Assembly: GCA_025738555.1 (NCBI GenBank)
Contig: JAOVFP010000001.1
Coordinates: 5,952,001-6,016,000, forward strand
Reading direction: 5' to 3'
Length of the DNA stretch: 64,000 bases
From: Cyathus striatus
Lineage: Eukaryota; Basidiomycota; Agaricomycetes; Agaricales; Nidulariaceae
Part shown: positions 10,980 through 23,229 of the stretch, piece after piece
How the letters are laid out: every line of letters starts with the position of its first letter
How positions within the stretch are numbered: the first letter of the stretch is position 1
The notes under the pieces: generated by a model
The model's database searches: none
What the model was told of the DNA's origin: nothing
What the model saw: the letters and a program-made list of their open reading frames with translations, nothing else
Program-made: the position numbers and the translations under genes

Positions 10980-12440
10980 CACTACTGGTACGCTCGCCTT
11001 GATTCAAATTGTTCTACTCCTGAGTTTGCTTATACTCGCGTTTCTCTTTTAGACACATGCTTACTTATAAGCATCGTTATTACAGTAAAGGCCTAGCGGC
11101 TAGATGCCTATGCTGCATCCCATCCCTTTACGCCTTGCGCGCTACCACCACCCTCCCAAAATTGCAGGCTGGCGATGGGTGGATTAGCGCGCTGTTCATT
11201 CCGATTAGCTTAATGTGATTCTGGCGACGGAGTTGGTTGGAATACGGAGGTACTGCTTGTGTTTGTGGCGAGGAAGGGTAGTGCTGGTGGTAAGTTCCTT
11301 TTTACTTTTGTTGGATTGTACTGAGGATGATGTAGAATTTATGCCAAGGGGAGCGTCGTTCCTTTCCCTCCTCTCTTCGGCATAGGGGATGTGCAAACCG
11401 AAAACGACGTACATGGTACACGCCTCGGCCTCTCTTTGTACTCGTGGTGCACAACTTTCTGGCATACTCTTTGAATTAACAGGCTCAAAGCTATCGCTCT
11501 TCGTCAAGTCCAAGTACGTCTCCTCCCCTTACATGTCTTTTTACGTTCCAGTGATATTTCAGAAAACACACCCACTGCCTCTACCCATGCACCCCCTATA
11601 TCCTAATCTCCCTCTTCCCCCTCATAACCCTACGCACAATCTTCCTCAGGGCCCTAATCCCACCCACAGCCCTCACCCTCGTCTCTATCCCACTCATACG
11701 CACGCTCTTCCTCCTCCGCTTCGTCATGTTACCTGTCCTCTCTTACATCCCCCTCAAGCCAATGATAGGCTAGCTCTTCCACCACGCACGTCGTTCTTCA
11801 TACCATTCACGTACGACCCCCCTACTCCGCTGTGATATTAGGGTTCATAGCTGCGTTTACGTGGCTTACGACTGCGTATATCGTCGATTCTGCGCTTTCC
11901 CAGTGCATTCTTATGCCTGCGCTGTTGAATGCGCTGATTGAGGGAACAAATGCGAAAACGAGCGAGGAGAGGAACATTATACAGGGCTTTATCGGCTACA
12001 GACGTTTGCTGGAGTCGCAGGATCAGAAGTTTCAGTTTATGTTCTGATCCCCTCTCTTCCGCAATTCCCTCTTGAACTTGGGGAGAGGTATCAGGAGACA
12101 CTGAGGCGCAGTACCCCATCCCCTCTCCCCTGCCTCCTGCTATGCAGAAAGTGGAAGTGAAGAAGAGGAAAGTAGCTGTGGAGGTGGGATCGCCGGCGCA
12201 GGTACTCCGAAAGAGGGTGTTAAAAATCGGGAAGGCCTTAACGTGGAGAGTACTGGATGTGTTAGCAAGCGTTAACCCTCGTGCCATACTTGGGAGTTGC
12301 TTAGGAGCGTTAGCTCGTCTTCTGCTTCTGCCGCTGCTTCACCCTCCCCTCTGCTCCTTCCGCCCCCGCTGTCAAAAAACCTGGATTGATAGCGGCTCTA
12401 ATGAAGGGGCGGAAGAGAGGGTGGACGCTTGAGCTTTCTT
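10980..12440 (+). pseudogene. Multi-pass membrane protein gene, tandem unit 2 (decayed)
   Basis: This is a direct tandem copy of unit 1. The same intron/exon border occurs at about 11052 (CTCTTTTAG), the ATTCCGATTAG segment at about 11196, a hydrophobic frame at about 11600-11700, and IQGFIGYRRLLESQDQK at about 11976-12030. At about 11215 a 2-bp difference from unit 1 breaks the frame of the second helix, and in-frame stops occur in the first helix. The 3' parts (10420-10930 and 11930-12440) align along their length. It is a dead duplicate of an unrecognised membrane protein. Confidence 0.45.
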
Positions 12441-12879
12441 GCGTTGCGGAGGAAGAGGAGAGAGCCCTAGCAGGGTAGAAGGCACATACCAAAGATGAGA
12501 CCACGCCCCGACTTGAGTCGGCTTCCCGCTTCACCGTCCTCCCCCCGACCCTTTAAGCTGAAATCGGCTCCCAGGAGGATTCTTCCGAGCACCGAGAAAC
12601 GTGGCCGCCGATCCCCTTCGTACATCAATAACACGAAGTGATGCCGTGTTCTGCTCGAAGCATTCGCCTGGGTGGTTGTGCTGTATGGGTCGGTTTGATT
12701 TGTGTAAGTATGATTGCTCTTGCACAGTGAGACTTCATTGTATTTGTTTCAGTAGCTTTTGAGATGTCCTAGGTAGTTGTAGAAAAAGGACGGTAGGGTA
12801 TCACAGATTCACAATCAACGATGTTTTCCGTCGGCGTACTAAAGGTGGGTCCGTCGAGCCGCGAGCGTACGCGTCACCC
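12441..12879. other. Gene-free stretch
   Basis: GC-rich sequence downstream of the tandem units. It may contain untranslated or final exon sequence of unit 2, but nothing is recognised. Confidence 0.4.
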
Positions 12880-12978
12880 ATTTTGCTGAAGCCTATCACC
12901 TTGCTTGCAAGGTACTCTCTCGGATGAAAATAGGTTGCACTTTTCAACCCACACGTGACTTTTCCCACACCCACGTGG
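12880..12978 (+). repeat. Interspersed repeat R, copy a
   Basis: GATGAAAATAGGTTGCACTT followed by a CACACGTG stretch is shared, with changes, with about 24815-24930 and 29455-29570. The gypsy element at 12979 is inserted inside this repeat, and its continuation is seen from 23612. Confidence 0.45.
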
Positions 12979-13355
12979 TGTAACGACCCCGTGACATCGT
13001 CCGCCTCTTGTTTCTCAATGTGCTTGTTGCCCAACTCTCGTCATTCGTTGTCCCAGTTCTTTACTTGTTCCTGTTTCATTCCCCTTTGCATATCTATGAT
13101 ATATTACTTTCCTTCACCCTCAGCAACAGAGCTAGTTAGCTCCTTACTATTGTTTATTCTCTCACATTGGACTATTACTACTGTTGTCTCAAGGAGTACT
13201 TACCCTACCTATAACCCGATATTGGACCTTAGGAATAGTATTTAAGACCTAGAGTACTTTCATGTTTAGACAGTGAATTGTATCCTTACAACTGCAATTC
13301 CTCTCATGTGACAAAACTCCTAAACCATCACAAGACATAACAGGCTTTTGCTACA
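12979..13355 (+). repeat. 5' LTR of gypsy element 1 (377 bp)
   Basis: Starts TGTAACGACC and ends TTTTGCTACA. It retains CpGs that the 3' LTR has lost: TAACGACC versus TAACAACC, and GACATCGTCC versus GACATTGTCC. No clear primer-binding site follows it. Confidence 0.88.
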
Positions 13356-13563
13356 TATTTTTTTGACTCAACTCTTGTCTCTACTTTAACTCTCTACTTG
13401 TCTCTCTCTCTCTTCTACCTCTCTAACTGGTACCCTTCTGGACTGATCATCCAGAAACTGCCATTTGACTGGTACATACCCAAGAAAACCTTTCATAACC
13501 ACACAAAAAATAGTTTGTCTCTATCTCTTCTGTTATAACTGAAACCTTTAAATCCTAGAATAA

Positions 13564-16157
13564 ATGTCTAACATTGTCACGCATGCCCAAACCCAAGCTC
13601 ATCTAGCTGGAGTAGCTACCCAGCCCAGTGAGCACTCTATTCCTTCCAATAATACTAACACTGCTACTACAGGAGAATCTCATTCTGCTTTGGTTCAGGG
13701 TACTGCTAGGACCCCTGATACTCCACATCATTCTTATAGAGATGTGGCTAGCTCGAGACCTCCTTCCCCTCAGGAAGAGATAACTGCCCGGAATAGTGGC
13801 ACAGACAATTTGTCTGCTGCTCCAGAGTCTATTAGTATTAATAATATTATTGAGAATGAATCAATCTCTTCTGTTTCCACTTTGACCCCGTCTGAGTCAA
13901 ACAATGAACAAGATAACGAAAATCCATGGATTACTGTAAAGTCTAGGAGATCTCGCAGCTTAGAATCCTTCAGAGGCTGAAGGATTGATCTCAGGAAAGC
14001 CAATCCCAATAAGCAACCTAAGCCTTTGTCCAAGGCTCAGAAACAGACTGTCCAGGAGGCTGAGAAGACCCTCACTGCTGAACAGAAGAAGTGCATTGAT
14101 TGCCAAAACAATAAATTGTGCAAACATTCTTCCTCTTGTGAAGAAGGAACCTCTAAGGCTAAAGGCAAGGGAGTTGACCCTTGCAACTGGGGAAATATTG
14201 ACCTCAACAAATCTGAGCTTGATGTTGAAGCTCAACAGGCCATACTCAAGTTGCTTAAACTGGTAAAAGCGAACTCACAGGAGAAGATCAAGTCCATCTT
14301 CTTCCTCTTCCAACTCAGGAAGTGAGGCTTCCACACCAGTCCCTCATAAGTCAAAGCACAAGGATGTTAATGTTAACAACCTCTCTGCTATGTGTAGCAC
14401 TGCTGCAAAATCATGTAATGTTCATTACAACTTGGACCTGATACATCAAATCCCCTCTGCTAGTCACTTGGGGAAATCATTTGATAAACATGCACACAAC
14501 AAAAAGTGCTGCCTTAGAAGTGGATTTCCCAGTTCTCCAGATGATTCAGATGGCTCAAATAGTGATTCATCTTCAGACTTGAGCCCAGACTCTGATGACT
14601 CAGGCAGTAGCTCGAGTAGTTCTGAATATGACAATGAGGATGACCACTCGCATCACCATAAAAAGTGAAAAGGGTCCAGACATTCTCATCATAGTAGGCA
14701 TCACTGAAGGCCACTAATTCGCCCTATGCCTCCAAAAGAATATGATGGTACTATTGAAGCCTGAATGTTTCAGCGATTCATGGATGAAGCTACTGCTTAT
14801 GTTCAAGATGGGAAAGTGTTGCGAAAGCAGCAAGTGTTCATTATTTCATACTACCTGACAAACAAAGCATATGATTTCTATGTTCAGAAAGTAGCAGCTA
14901 ACCACTCTGAATGGACTCTCAATCAGTTCTTTATGGAAATGTTCAATCATTTGTTCCCTACTGATTACCGAGAATCACAACATGAAAAACTGAAAGATTT
15001 TCATCAAGGGAACTGCTCAGTACTAGAGTACTTGCATAATTTACTTGAATTAATAAGATCTATTGGCAGTATCAGTCTGTGCAAGCATGTACAAAACTTG
15101 TGGGATGGATTCCGTGTACCTATCCAGGAGTGCCTGTGGCTGGAGAAATTCAACCCCAGTATCTCCAAATGGAAGGATGTTGTTGAGGCAGCCTGAATCA
15201 TAGAGGTGGCTCAAAATATGAGCCAAAGAGCCAGCCACTGTAGAGGAAATAACAACCTTCATGGAGGAAATGGTGGACCTGGAGGGAATAGAGGTGGAGG
15301 GTGCACTAGTGCCTTCAAACCTAATAAACCCCCAACCAACTGCAACCAATGATTGCTTATGATCACCTAAAGGATACATACATTAGTAATATTCAATTAA
15401 AACAAATCAATGATTGTTTATGATCATCCAATATATACATATAATAGTGATATTCAATTAGAATGGATGAATGATTGTTTATGATCACCTAAAAGATACA
15501 TACAATAGTAATATTCAATTAAAACAAATCAATGATTGCTTATGATCACCTAAAAGATACATACAATAGTAGTATTCAATTAAAACAAATCAATGATTGT
15601 TTATGATCATCCATTATATACATATGATAGTAATAATCAATTAGAACCAGTCATTGATTGTTTATGATCATCTAATACATACATACAATAGCAATATTCA
15701 ATTAAAACAAATTAATGATTGTTTATGATAACCTGAAGTAAGTAGAATTCCAAATATGCATACAAAAAGACAATCATATAAGCACCTGGCTTCTGCGATT
15801 GCCACAGTCATATATCCCTGCTACTCAATGATCAAAATTGCTGACACCCTCGATAAAGAGCATGCAGAGCTGCTAGCAGCTGGGAAGTGCTTCTGGTGTT
15901 GCAAGACTGGACACCAGTCCAGACACTGCCCCCAAGGAAATACAGTCTGTAGTAATAGTGGCAATAAACCTCCAGGAGTCTCCAATTTCAATATGGAAAT
16001 GACTGAGATAACTGACAAAAATCCTGATAACGAGGTTGAGCTATTGGAAAGTCTCCCACTAGCTGCAATGACAATCCCCGAAAATGTATTCTGCACTCTC
16101 TTTGATATTGGAGAGGATGCCCCTTGGATGAAATATAAACCAGATGATGAACCATGA
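13564..16157 (+). pseudogene. gag: gag region of gypsy element 1
   Basis: It starts at ATG 13564 (MSNIVTHAQTQAHLAG) in a Ser/Thr-rich N-terminal part. It passes a TGA at 13978 and continues in frame to about 14325. A frame change follows. At 14765-15196 a helical capsid-like segment appears (DEATAYVQDGKVLRKQQVF, NQFFMEMFNHLFPTDYRE), as in retrotransposon gag domains. A zinc knuckle of CX2CX4HX4C form lies near 15888-15930 (CFWCCKTGHQSRHC). Between capsid and knuckle lies a non-coding 61-bp tandem array. Gag would form the particle and bind element RNA. The frame is too broken to be functional. Confidence 0.7.
15348..15730 (+). repeat. 61-bp tandem repeat, about 6.3 copies
   Basis: Units begin with AATGATTG at 15348, 15409, 15470, 15531, 15592, 15653 (CATTGATTG) and 15714, exactly 61 bp apart. 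Each unit includes TTATGATCA and TATTCAATTA. As 61 is not a multiple of three, the array cannot encode a repeated peptide. It interrupts gag between the capsid-like part and the zinc knuckle. Confidence 0.9.
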
Positions 16158-18065
16158 TGACAGATTGGGGATTGTTATGTGTTGCAGCTATTTCCCAGAG
16201 ATGAGCACCATATGACAAATTTGGTCAATTATTGTTTCCAGGTACAAGTACTTAGTAACGATCCAACTCAGTATGTTATAAATGATCAGGCCACCAGACT
16301 GGTCCTAATGATCCCTGCACACCATCTTAAGAATGAAAAATTTAAGCTGGGTAATTGGTATTTGAAACATACCGCAGAATACTATGGTCTCCCAAGAGGA
16401 GGCCTACATGATCACCCCATGGAGGATGCGGTTCTAATTGTAACTGAATATCTCCTTCACAATGGGATAGCCAAACATTATCCTACCCTGTTGGAGGAAG
16501 TCAATTATTATATGCGCTTCCAAGTGGAGCTGGTAACAGCAGGCATATATCAAATTTTCAATGAAGACTATCCTGATACCAATATATATATAAGAAAAGT
16601 CCTTCTCAAGGACCCATCCTTTGACCTTGTTGGATGGTATGCAAACTGTGTTTGGAAAGGTAACCCAGGGAGTTACCCTGGAGATTATAACAATGATCTC
16701 TCTGATTCCAATGACTCTAGTAGTGGTATATATCAAACACAACCTGAGTCCCTTAGTGAATTAAGCAACTCACTATATTACGGTGTCTGTAACTGAATAG
16801 CCCAGCTATTGGAATGGTGTAAACCATATCCAGGAGATGCCTCTATATCTCAAATAGGAAAACACTTTTACATGACTCTTTGCAAAGAAAACAATGTGTT
16901 GATTCAAATCTATGATGCATGGAGAAAAATCGAAGTATATCTTCAATATGAATGGCTCCTTGAAAAGCACTTCAAGGTCAGTATTTGGTATGCAGAGTTG
17001 CTAGCCAATATGGTAACTAAGCACGGAGCCAAGAACTTGGTTAACCAGTGGATAAGAAGGCATCAACCACTGCACACCTCTCAGTGAATCTGTTACATCC
17101 ATGTCCAGATACATCATGCCAACATTCCCATGTGACCTTCCAACACACCTGGACTGTTCCCGGAACATACCTGCTTTGGGTTTACACTTCCCGATGTTCC
17201 TGCCTGGGAACATACCTGGAACCTGTTGGGTTTTCTATCAGGTATCCTGGATACTTAGTTTCTCTTATGATGGCCTCACTGCATCATCATTATATTACTC
17301 CTCTCTTCCATTCTCACTTGTACATTTCATTATGGCCTTTGTAGATTAGTTCTTTATTCTTCATTCTGAGTGTGTCATTTGCACCCCTACTCTGCTTTGC
17401 CCAGACTTCATTTCCTACTTACTCCTTTGACTTGTCCTTTGCATTATACTTCTACATTCGTACCTATAGGTTCCTACTTAGTATAAGTAGTCTTCCAGAT
17501 GTACTAGGTAGTCTTCAGTATTCGTATAAACCTCATACACTTCTTCCTACTTCTAAGTTCCAAAAACCTGCTCTGGGTTTTCCTTCAGGTTTCTCTCCCG
17601 CTGCCTAGTGTAGTGGTGAAGCCTTCTCTTATACTCTGGAACATTTCCTTTGTCTTATATCGTCTTCCTCGAAATACGAACCATTCCCTGGGGATATCCA
17701 GGTGGCACAGCACACAAGCTGAAGCCATGGTTCTTTCTGCACTCCCACTCTACGTTGCCATACCTGTACTCACTTCAGGTTTCTGTTATAGTTCTCCCAC
17801 GCCCTCCAGGTGTCTTCACATTCATTTCCCAGTAGGAAGGGAATCAGTACATAACAGAATCATGGAACAAGCTATCAATAGTGTGCTTAGCAAGAACAGC
17901 TACTAGTTCAACAACATGTTCCCTCGGATTGGATCACTTGTCCAATTCAAGGTGGGAGTAAATCCATGTGAAGTCGTTATCACTGACCAAAAGTGAAGAT
18001 GTGTTACATATCTTGCAGTTGAACACCTCTGTGATTCCAAACTAGACATTCCTGGTTGGTATGAG
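16158..18065 (+). pseudogene. Element-specific region between gag and protease, unknown
   Basis: The frame at 16179-16796 continues at 16809-17087 and resumes after the nested solo LTR at 17862. Features include LQLFPRDEHHMTNLVNYCF, a Gly/Asp/Ser-rich stretch, and WCKPYPGDASISQIGK. I do not recognise a domain. It may be an extended gag C-terminus or an element-specific insert. Removing the solo LTR and one target copy joins the two sides in frame (CAGTGAATC to ATGGAACAAG). Confidence 0.5.
17091..17856. mobile_element. Solo LTR, 766 bp, nested in gypsy element 1
   Basis: Begins TGTTACATCC and ends GTACATAACA, a short inverted TG...CA terminus. It is flanked by the perfect 5-bp duplication GAATC at 17086-17090 and 17857-17861. 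There is no coding or internal domain, so it is the product of LTR-LTR recombination. It inserted after gypsy element 1. Confidence 0.85.
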
Positions 18066-18812
18066 TTGTGGATGGCAGATTATATGGCACATTGTTCAAC
18101 ATGCCCAGATCTTCTACACCAGAAGTTGTGTATCATAGAGGGATATACACTGCCCTCAGTGGAAGCAGAGTTTATAGAACATGGATCCAAGAAAACTTGG
18201 AAAAGAAACCAATTGCGACACTGCCAAAGGCATAGACAGCAACAGTCCCCATATGCAGAAATGGATGACACACTATACTGGGATAGCTTATCCATTCATG
18301 GAGTACAAGTTCCAAGAGGAACATATTCTACAGTACAACATAATGCAGCCCACACTAAAGGATCTAGTCATGTTGTCCCTAAGCCCATTATTGTCACCAT
18401 AAAAATAAATGGGCATCCTGCTCATGCACTCATCAACTCAGGGTCTCTAGGCAATTTCATGTCTACTATGCTTGCAAACCAGCTTGGAGTTAAGCTCACA
18501 AAGTTAAAAAAACCCCTTGGTCTACAGCTAGCAGTACAAGGTTCACACTCAGTTATAAACTCATACACTGAAGTTGATTTCAAATACCTCTTGGTATCTG
18601 AAAAACGAACATTTGACATCATTAACATCATGAACTACAATATCATATTAGGCACATCTTGGTTATTCCAACACCAGGTATGCATAGGCCTCAATCTGTG
18701 CCGAATACTAATTGGTAATGATAAAGCCCTACCTGTAAAGGGCAAGGCTACAGCTAGCCTTGCAGCAAAAAGTGTTGCATTTTCGAATATGGACCCTATT
18801 GAGTCTGCATGA
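18066..18812 (+). pseudogene. Aspartic protease region of gypsy element 1
   Basis: The protease core reads HALINSGSLGNFMS near 18424-18465, where retroviral-type proteases have D(S/T)G. The codon is AAC in the context ATCAAC; GAC preceded by C (ATCGAC) is expected, so Asp to Asn by a CpG transition is the simple explanation. The second hydrophobic motif is YNIILGTSWLF, near 18638-18670. The frame runs into the RT across a TGA at 18810. The enzyme would be inactive. Confidence 0.7.
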
Positions 18813-20385
18813 CATGAACTGACTCAGTATGCTGAGCTACTATGTAAAGATGTGGTTGAAACTGGCTTACCTCCTTTCTGGGCCACTAATCACATCATTC
18901 CCCTTATTGATGAGGATAGAATATATCCTTGGAGGCCATCCCAATGCCCTGAAGCCTTGAAGGGACAGTGGCATGAAAAACGCGAAGCATATTTGAAAAC
19001 TGGAAGGTGGAAAATAACCACTGCTGGGAACACAGTCCCAATGCTGTTGCTGCCAAAACCCCGAAAAGACAGCCAACCAGCTGAACTACAAACAGTTTTT
19101 GATTTGCAAGAATGAAATTGAAACACGAAAAAAATGTCTTCTCCACTCCCTGACCCCAAGAGCATTTTCCAATGTGTTGTGACAGAGGGTGAGTTTGTAT
19201 CACTCCTTGACCTGAAAGGTGCTTTCAAGCAAATTAGGATAATACTGGAACATGTATCATGTTCTGCCATTACCACCCCAGATGGTAATATGGTGAGCCT
19301 TGTGGTCCAGCAAGGTGATTGCAATGCACCCGCTACTTGCCAAGTGCTCATGAACCTCTTGTTCTCTGCACACCTGGGGATATTCATATACATCTATCTT
19401 GATAACATAGTAATTTTCTCAAGAACACTAGAGGAGCACATTAAACATGTTAAAATTGTCCTCGATATTCTAAAAAAGGAAAAGCTTTACCTTAGCAAGA
19501 ATAAATTGAATTTTCTTCCTTCAGAACTGAAGCTCCTGGGATGAGTAATCAACTGTGAAGGCATTAGAATGGACTCAGACAAGGTGGACAGTGTAGTGAA
19601 CTGGAAGACACCAACCAATCAGGACCTACTAAGAGGTTTCCTCAGATCAGTTGGGTACCTAGCAGATGACCTTCCACTTGTCTGCATTCCCATGGGTGTT
19701 CTAAGCACAATCACAGGCAACACTGTTCCATTTCATTGGACCTATACTGAGCAACATGCATTTGAAGATGTTAAGCAGTTGACTCAAAATTTTTGGGATC
19801 ACAGCTGAAAACCACTTGATTATTCTCCAGATGTGCTCTCTATCTGGGTAGTAACAGATGGATGCCTGACTGGAATAGCCGGTTTGGTATGCCAAGGCCT
19901 GGACTGGAAAACAGCAACTATAGCTGCATTTTTCTTGGCTAAACTGAACTCGGCCCAACAAAACTACCCTGTTCACAAAGTCAAAATGCTAGCCAGTGTT
20001 GAAATGATGTTGCAACACCATGATATCCTCCAGGGAGCAACATTCAAATGGGTCACGGACCATAAAGGACTAGTGCACCTATTGAATCAAAAGAATTTGT
20101 CAGGATGACAAGCTCGCTGGCTCGAAAAAATCAGTGAATTTGACTTTACTGTTCAATATGTCCCTGGAGCAGAAAATGTTGTTGCTGATGCACTATCACG
20201 AATGTATTCCAATGATAACCCTGGTACTATATGTGCCAGCAGTGAGTATACATACTTTGACATTATCAATGAGGATGACTTACCTGATCTGATCACTACT
20301 GATATTCCTGTCCTTGCTGGTATACAGGCTATAATTCGTAAGCCTAAGGGGACATCCTCTTCTGTCTTCAAAAGCTCCACTTGAT
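18813..20385 (+). pseudogene. pol: Reverse transcriptase / RNase H region of gypsy element 1
   Basis: All in frame with the protease. The polymerase shows VSLLDLKGAFKQIRI (19198 on), QQGDCNAPATCQVLMNLLF (19309 on) and the active-site strand YIYLDNIVIFS (19387 on), where YxDD is expected; the second Asp is Asn. RNase H shows VVTDGCLTGIAGLV (19849 on), VKMLASVEMM and WVTDHKGL (20050 on). The tether ends VADALSR at about 20199. In-frame TGA codons occur at about 19114, 19120, 19543, 19806 and 20106; the ones I could compare with the consensus stand for Arg. A frameshift at about 20372 (AAAA run) leads to the integrase frame. Confidence 0.82.
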
Positions 20386-22281
20386 GATAGGCTAGTACCC
20401 GAGCCAAAAATCAGTAAGCCTCAGCCAGAGCCAGTAAAAAAGCCACCTACCAAACCTAGAGCTAAGAAAGCTCCCCTTCCAGGAGCTGAGACTGGCTGGC
20501 CAGAAATGTCAAAAGAATTTGTGAAACACACAGTGAATTACTTTGTTCTCAAAGGACCACAAGAACAAAGGGAGGGCGAGAGTACACCTAACATGCATGC
20601 ACAACCAACAAATATTGAAACTCTGCCCCCAGAGGAGTTTGAACCACAGACAATTGAGAACACACTCCTGACTCATCATACTTTTGAATATGCTTTGCTT
20701 ATGGATGTTATTTCTAATATGAAGACAATTGATCTAATTGGAGGTATAAAACATCAGTATAAGTCTGACCCTACCTTCAAAGCAGTCCTAGCTGATCCAA
20801 AAGGCCACAAGAACTTCACTTGCACTGAAGATGGCCTGCTTTTTATGCTTGGAACTGACAACAAAAGGATCTTATGTATTCCTAGGATAATTATCAAAGG
20901 ACGAAGTGCTAGGGAAATCATTATCTCTGAAGCCCACTCCCTCCTAGCTCATCTCGGAGCATCAAAGACCATCAACTACCTCAAGGATCATGTTTGGTGG
21001 CACGATATGGTCTCAGATACTTGTGCATTTTGTGAGAGTTGCTCCACTTGTCATCACAACAAACCAAACAATCAAAAGCCCTATGGCTTGTTAAATCCCC
21101 TTTCAGTGCCCACTTGGCCTTGGGAATTGGTTGGAATTGATTTTGTTGGCCCCTTAAAGGAGTCCAGTAACTATAACAGTACTTTCAATTCTATCACTGT
21201 TATTATATGCTTATTAACAGGAATGGTTCATCTCGTACCAAGCTGAATCAATTATAATGCCAAACAGTTAGCAGAGCTAATGTTTGAAGAGGTGTACAAG
21301 CACCATGGTATCCCCAAGAATATTATCAGTGACAGAGATGTACTGTTCACAAGTATATTCTGGCATCACTTACACTCCCTATTAGGCACAAAGCTAAAGA
21401 TGTCAAGTGCCTACCACCTGAAAACAGATGACTCAACTGAACATGCCTGCACAGTTACACAGATGCTTCGAATCTGTGTAAATGATAAGCAGACAGACTG
21501 GGTAATGTGGCTCCCAGCTGTGGAGTTTGCAGTCAACTCTGCATGCTCCAAAAGTACAGGATATGCACCTTTCTTCCTCAACACTGGGTGCATGCCTAGA
21601 GCTATGATCTGGGACTCAGCCCCTCCTGACAAATATCCATCCATTCACAATTTCGCGCTTCAGCAAAAATTTGTTCTTATGGCGGCACATGACAGCATGC
21701 TCACTGCACACATCAAACAAACACGAGACGCAAATCATTGTCACCATTCTGAACCTTTCAAAAAAGACAACCTCATCTACATGTCATCTAAGAACATTTC
21801 ATTCCCTAAAGGTCTTGCTAGGAAGCTCATTCTGAAATTTATTGGACCTTACAAGATTCTGGAAGATTTCAAGAATCACTCCTTCCAACTTGAACTACCT
21901 ATGCACTTGAGAAAGCACAGAATTCATGATGTCTTCCACTCATCACTTCTTCATCCACATATCCCCAATGACGATCACCTATTCCAAGGACAACTTGACA
22001 CTCAGCTCAGGAATTCTGAAGACTCAGAAAATGAGTGGGCCGTTGAAGTCATAATGGACCATGCTGGCTTGAAGAAGAATGCCATTTTCAATGTGAAGTG
22101 GAAATCTGGGGATAGCTCATGGCTACCCTACTACCAGGTATCTCATCTTGATGCATTGAATACTTATTTGGAAATTTTAGGTGTTCCTGATATTCCCAGT
22201 TACCAAAGGGAACAGGAAAACCACCTCTCAACAATGAGCAAATTTTTGTTGATGAGGATGAGGCCTTCCTTGGGGCTATAG
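20386..22281 (+). pseudogene. int: Integrase with chromodomain-like tail, gypsy element 1
   Basis: The zinc-binding part has AHSLLAHLG with CESCSTC. The core keeps the D,D,E triad: VGIDFVGPL (21130 on), IISDRDVLFTS (21323 on) and the Glu in TDDSTEHACT (21426 on). A TGA interrupts at 21244. After the core come the basic linker, a YIGPY-like motif (KFIGPYKILEDF) and a chromodomain-like segment (VKWKSGDSSWLPYYQV) near 22095-22140. Chromodomains of such elements are known to guide integration to heterochromatin. This is the best-kept part of the element. Confidence 0.8.
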
Positions 22282-23229
22282 GTTCTTTCACCTATAAAGA
22301 GGAGCCCAATTCTCCTTCCCCTTCAGCATTCTTACTCCTCAAGTTCTTCTCATCTGCCTTTTATATCACCCTCACCATTGCCTTGACTATCTACCTTTCC
22401 ACCCTCAATAATTTTTTCTCGTCACCCAAGATGCCTGTCCACAAGTTCTGCACTGAGATTGATCATCCCACCATCACTTGCCTCATGCCTCACCGAATTT
22501 TACTCCAAGACCTTATCAGTCCTCTCACAAAAATTTGCTGTAACATGTCTCAAGTTGTTGACTTCATTGACCATGACAAGCACCTATGTGCACATGGTGC
22601 TGATCCTGCTGATGGACCCCTTGGCTACAACGAGTTTGTAGCCCTTTTCAACTGCCATGCACCAGGAGAAGCACATTTTTCTACTTATGATGTTACTGCT
22701 GGCAACTACATCATCACTGAGGAACCAATCAAGCTCGAATTCTTCATGTACCCTCAGCCTATCCCTCGGAACCCTCCTGCACCTGTTGTCGCACCCACTG
22801 TTGCGCCTCCTCCACCTCCCATCACTCTGCTTGCACCGACCAATCCAGCTAACCTTGTGGCACCATTTGATTTAAATGATAATGCCATTGCAAATTTACT
22901 CTCTGAACCTCTTCAGAAAGCTCATATGCTTTGCCTCACCCTTGGTGCCACTGACTGCCTTGACCGCAACCATGATTTCTACCAGAAACGCAAAGCAGCC
23001 AATGTCACTCATAACACTGCAAAACAAAACCCTCATATCACAGCAAAAGGCAATGTAAAAAGACTCGCGCACCTTCCAATCCCAATGCCATTGCCTCATC
23101 TTCAACCACCTCATGGGGATCATCCTCTTCCAAAGAATACCAGTTCGTCAATTATGATATGGTCAACAACTCCCAACCCTCTTCCAGTAACCAGTGAGGA
23201 ATTTGGCTGGCAAATCCCTAGAGGGCATA
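22200..23229 (+). pseudogene. Extra 3' ORF of gypsy element 1, unknown
   Basis: Overlapping the integrase end in another frame is an open stretch from about 22230 to 23229, with no terminal stop before the LTR. Its N-terminal part contains a hydrophobic run (YITLTIALTIYLSTL, about 22361-22405) that could span a membrane. A Cys/His/Asp-containing region (DFIDHDKHLCAHGADPADG) and a Pro-rich segment (PAPVVAPTVAPPPPP) follow. It occupies the place of env-like genes in other LTR elements, but I see no homology to any envelope. It could also be a pol extension made by frameshifting. Confidence 0.5.
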
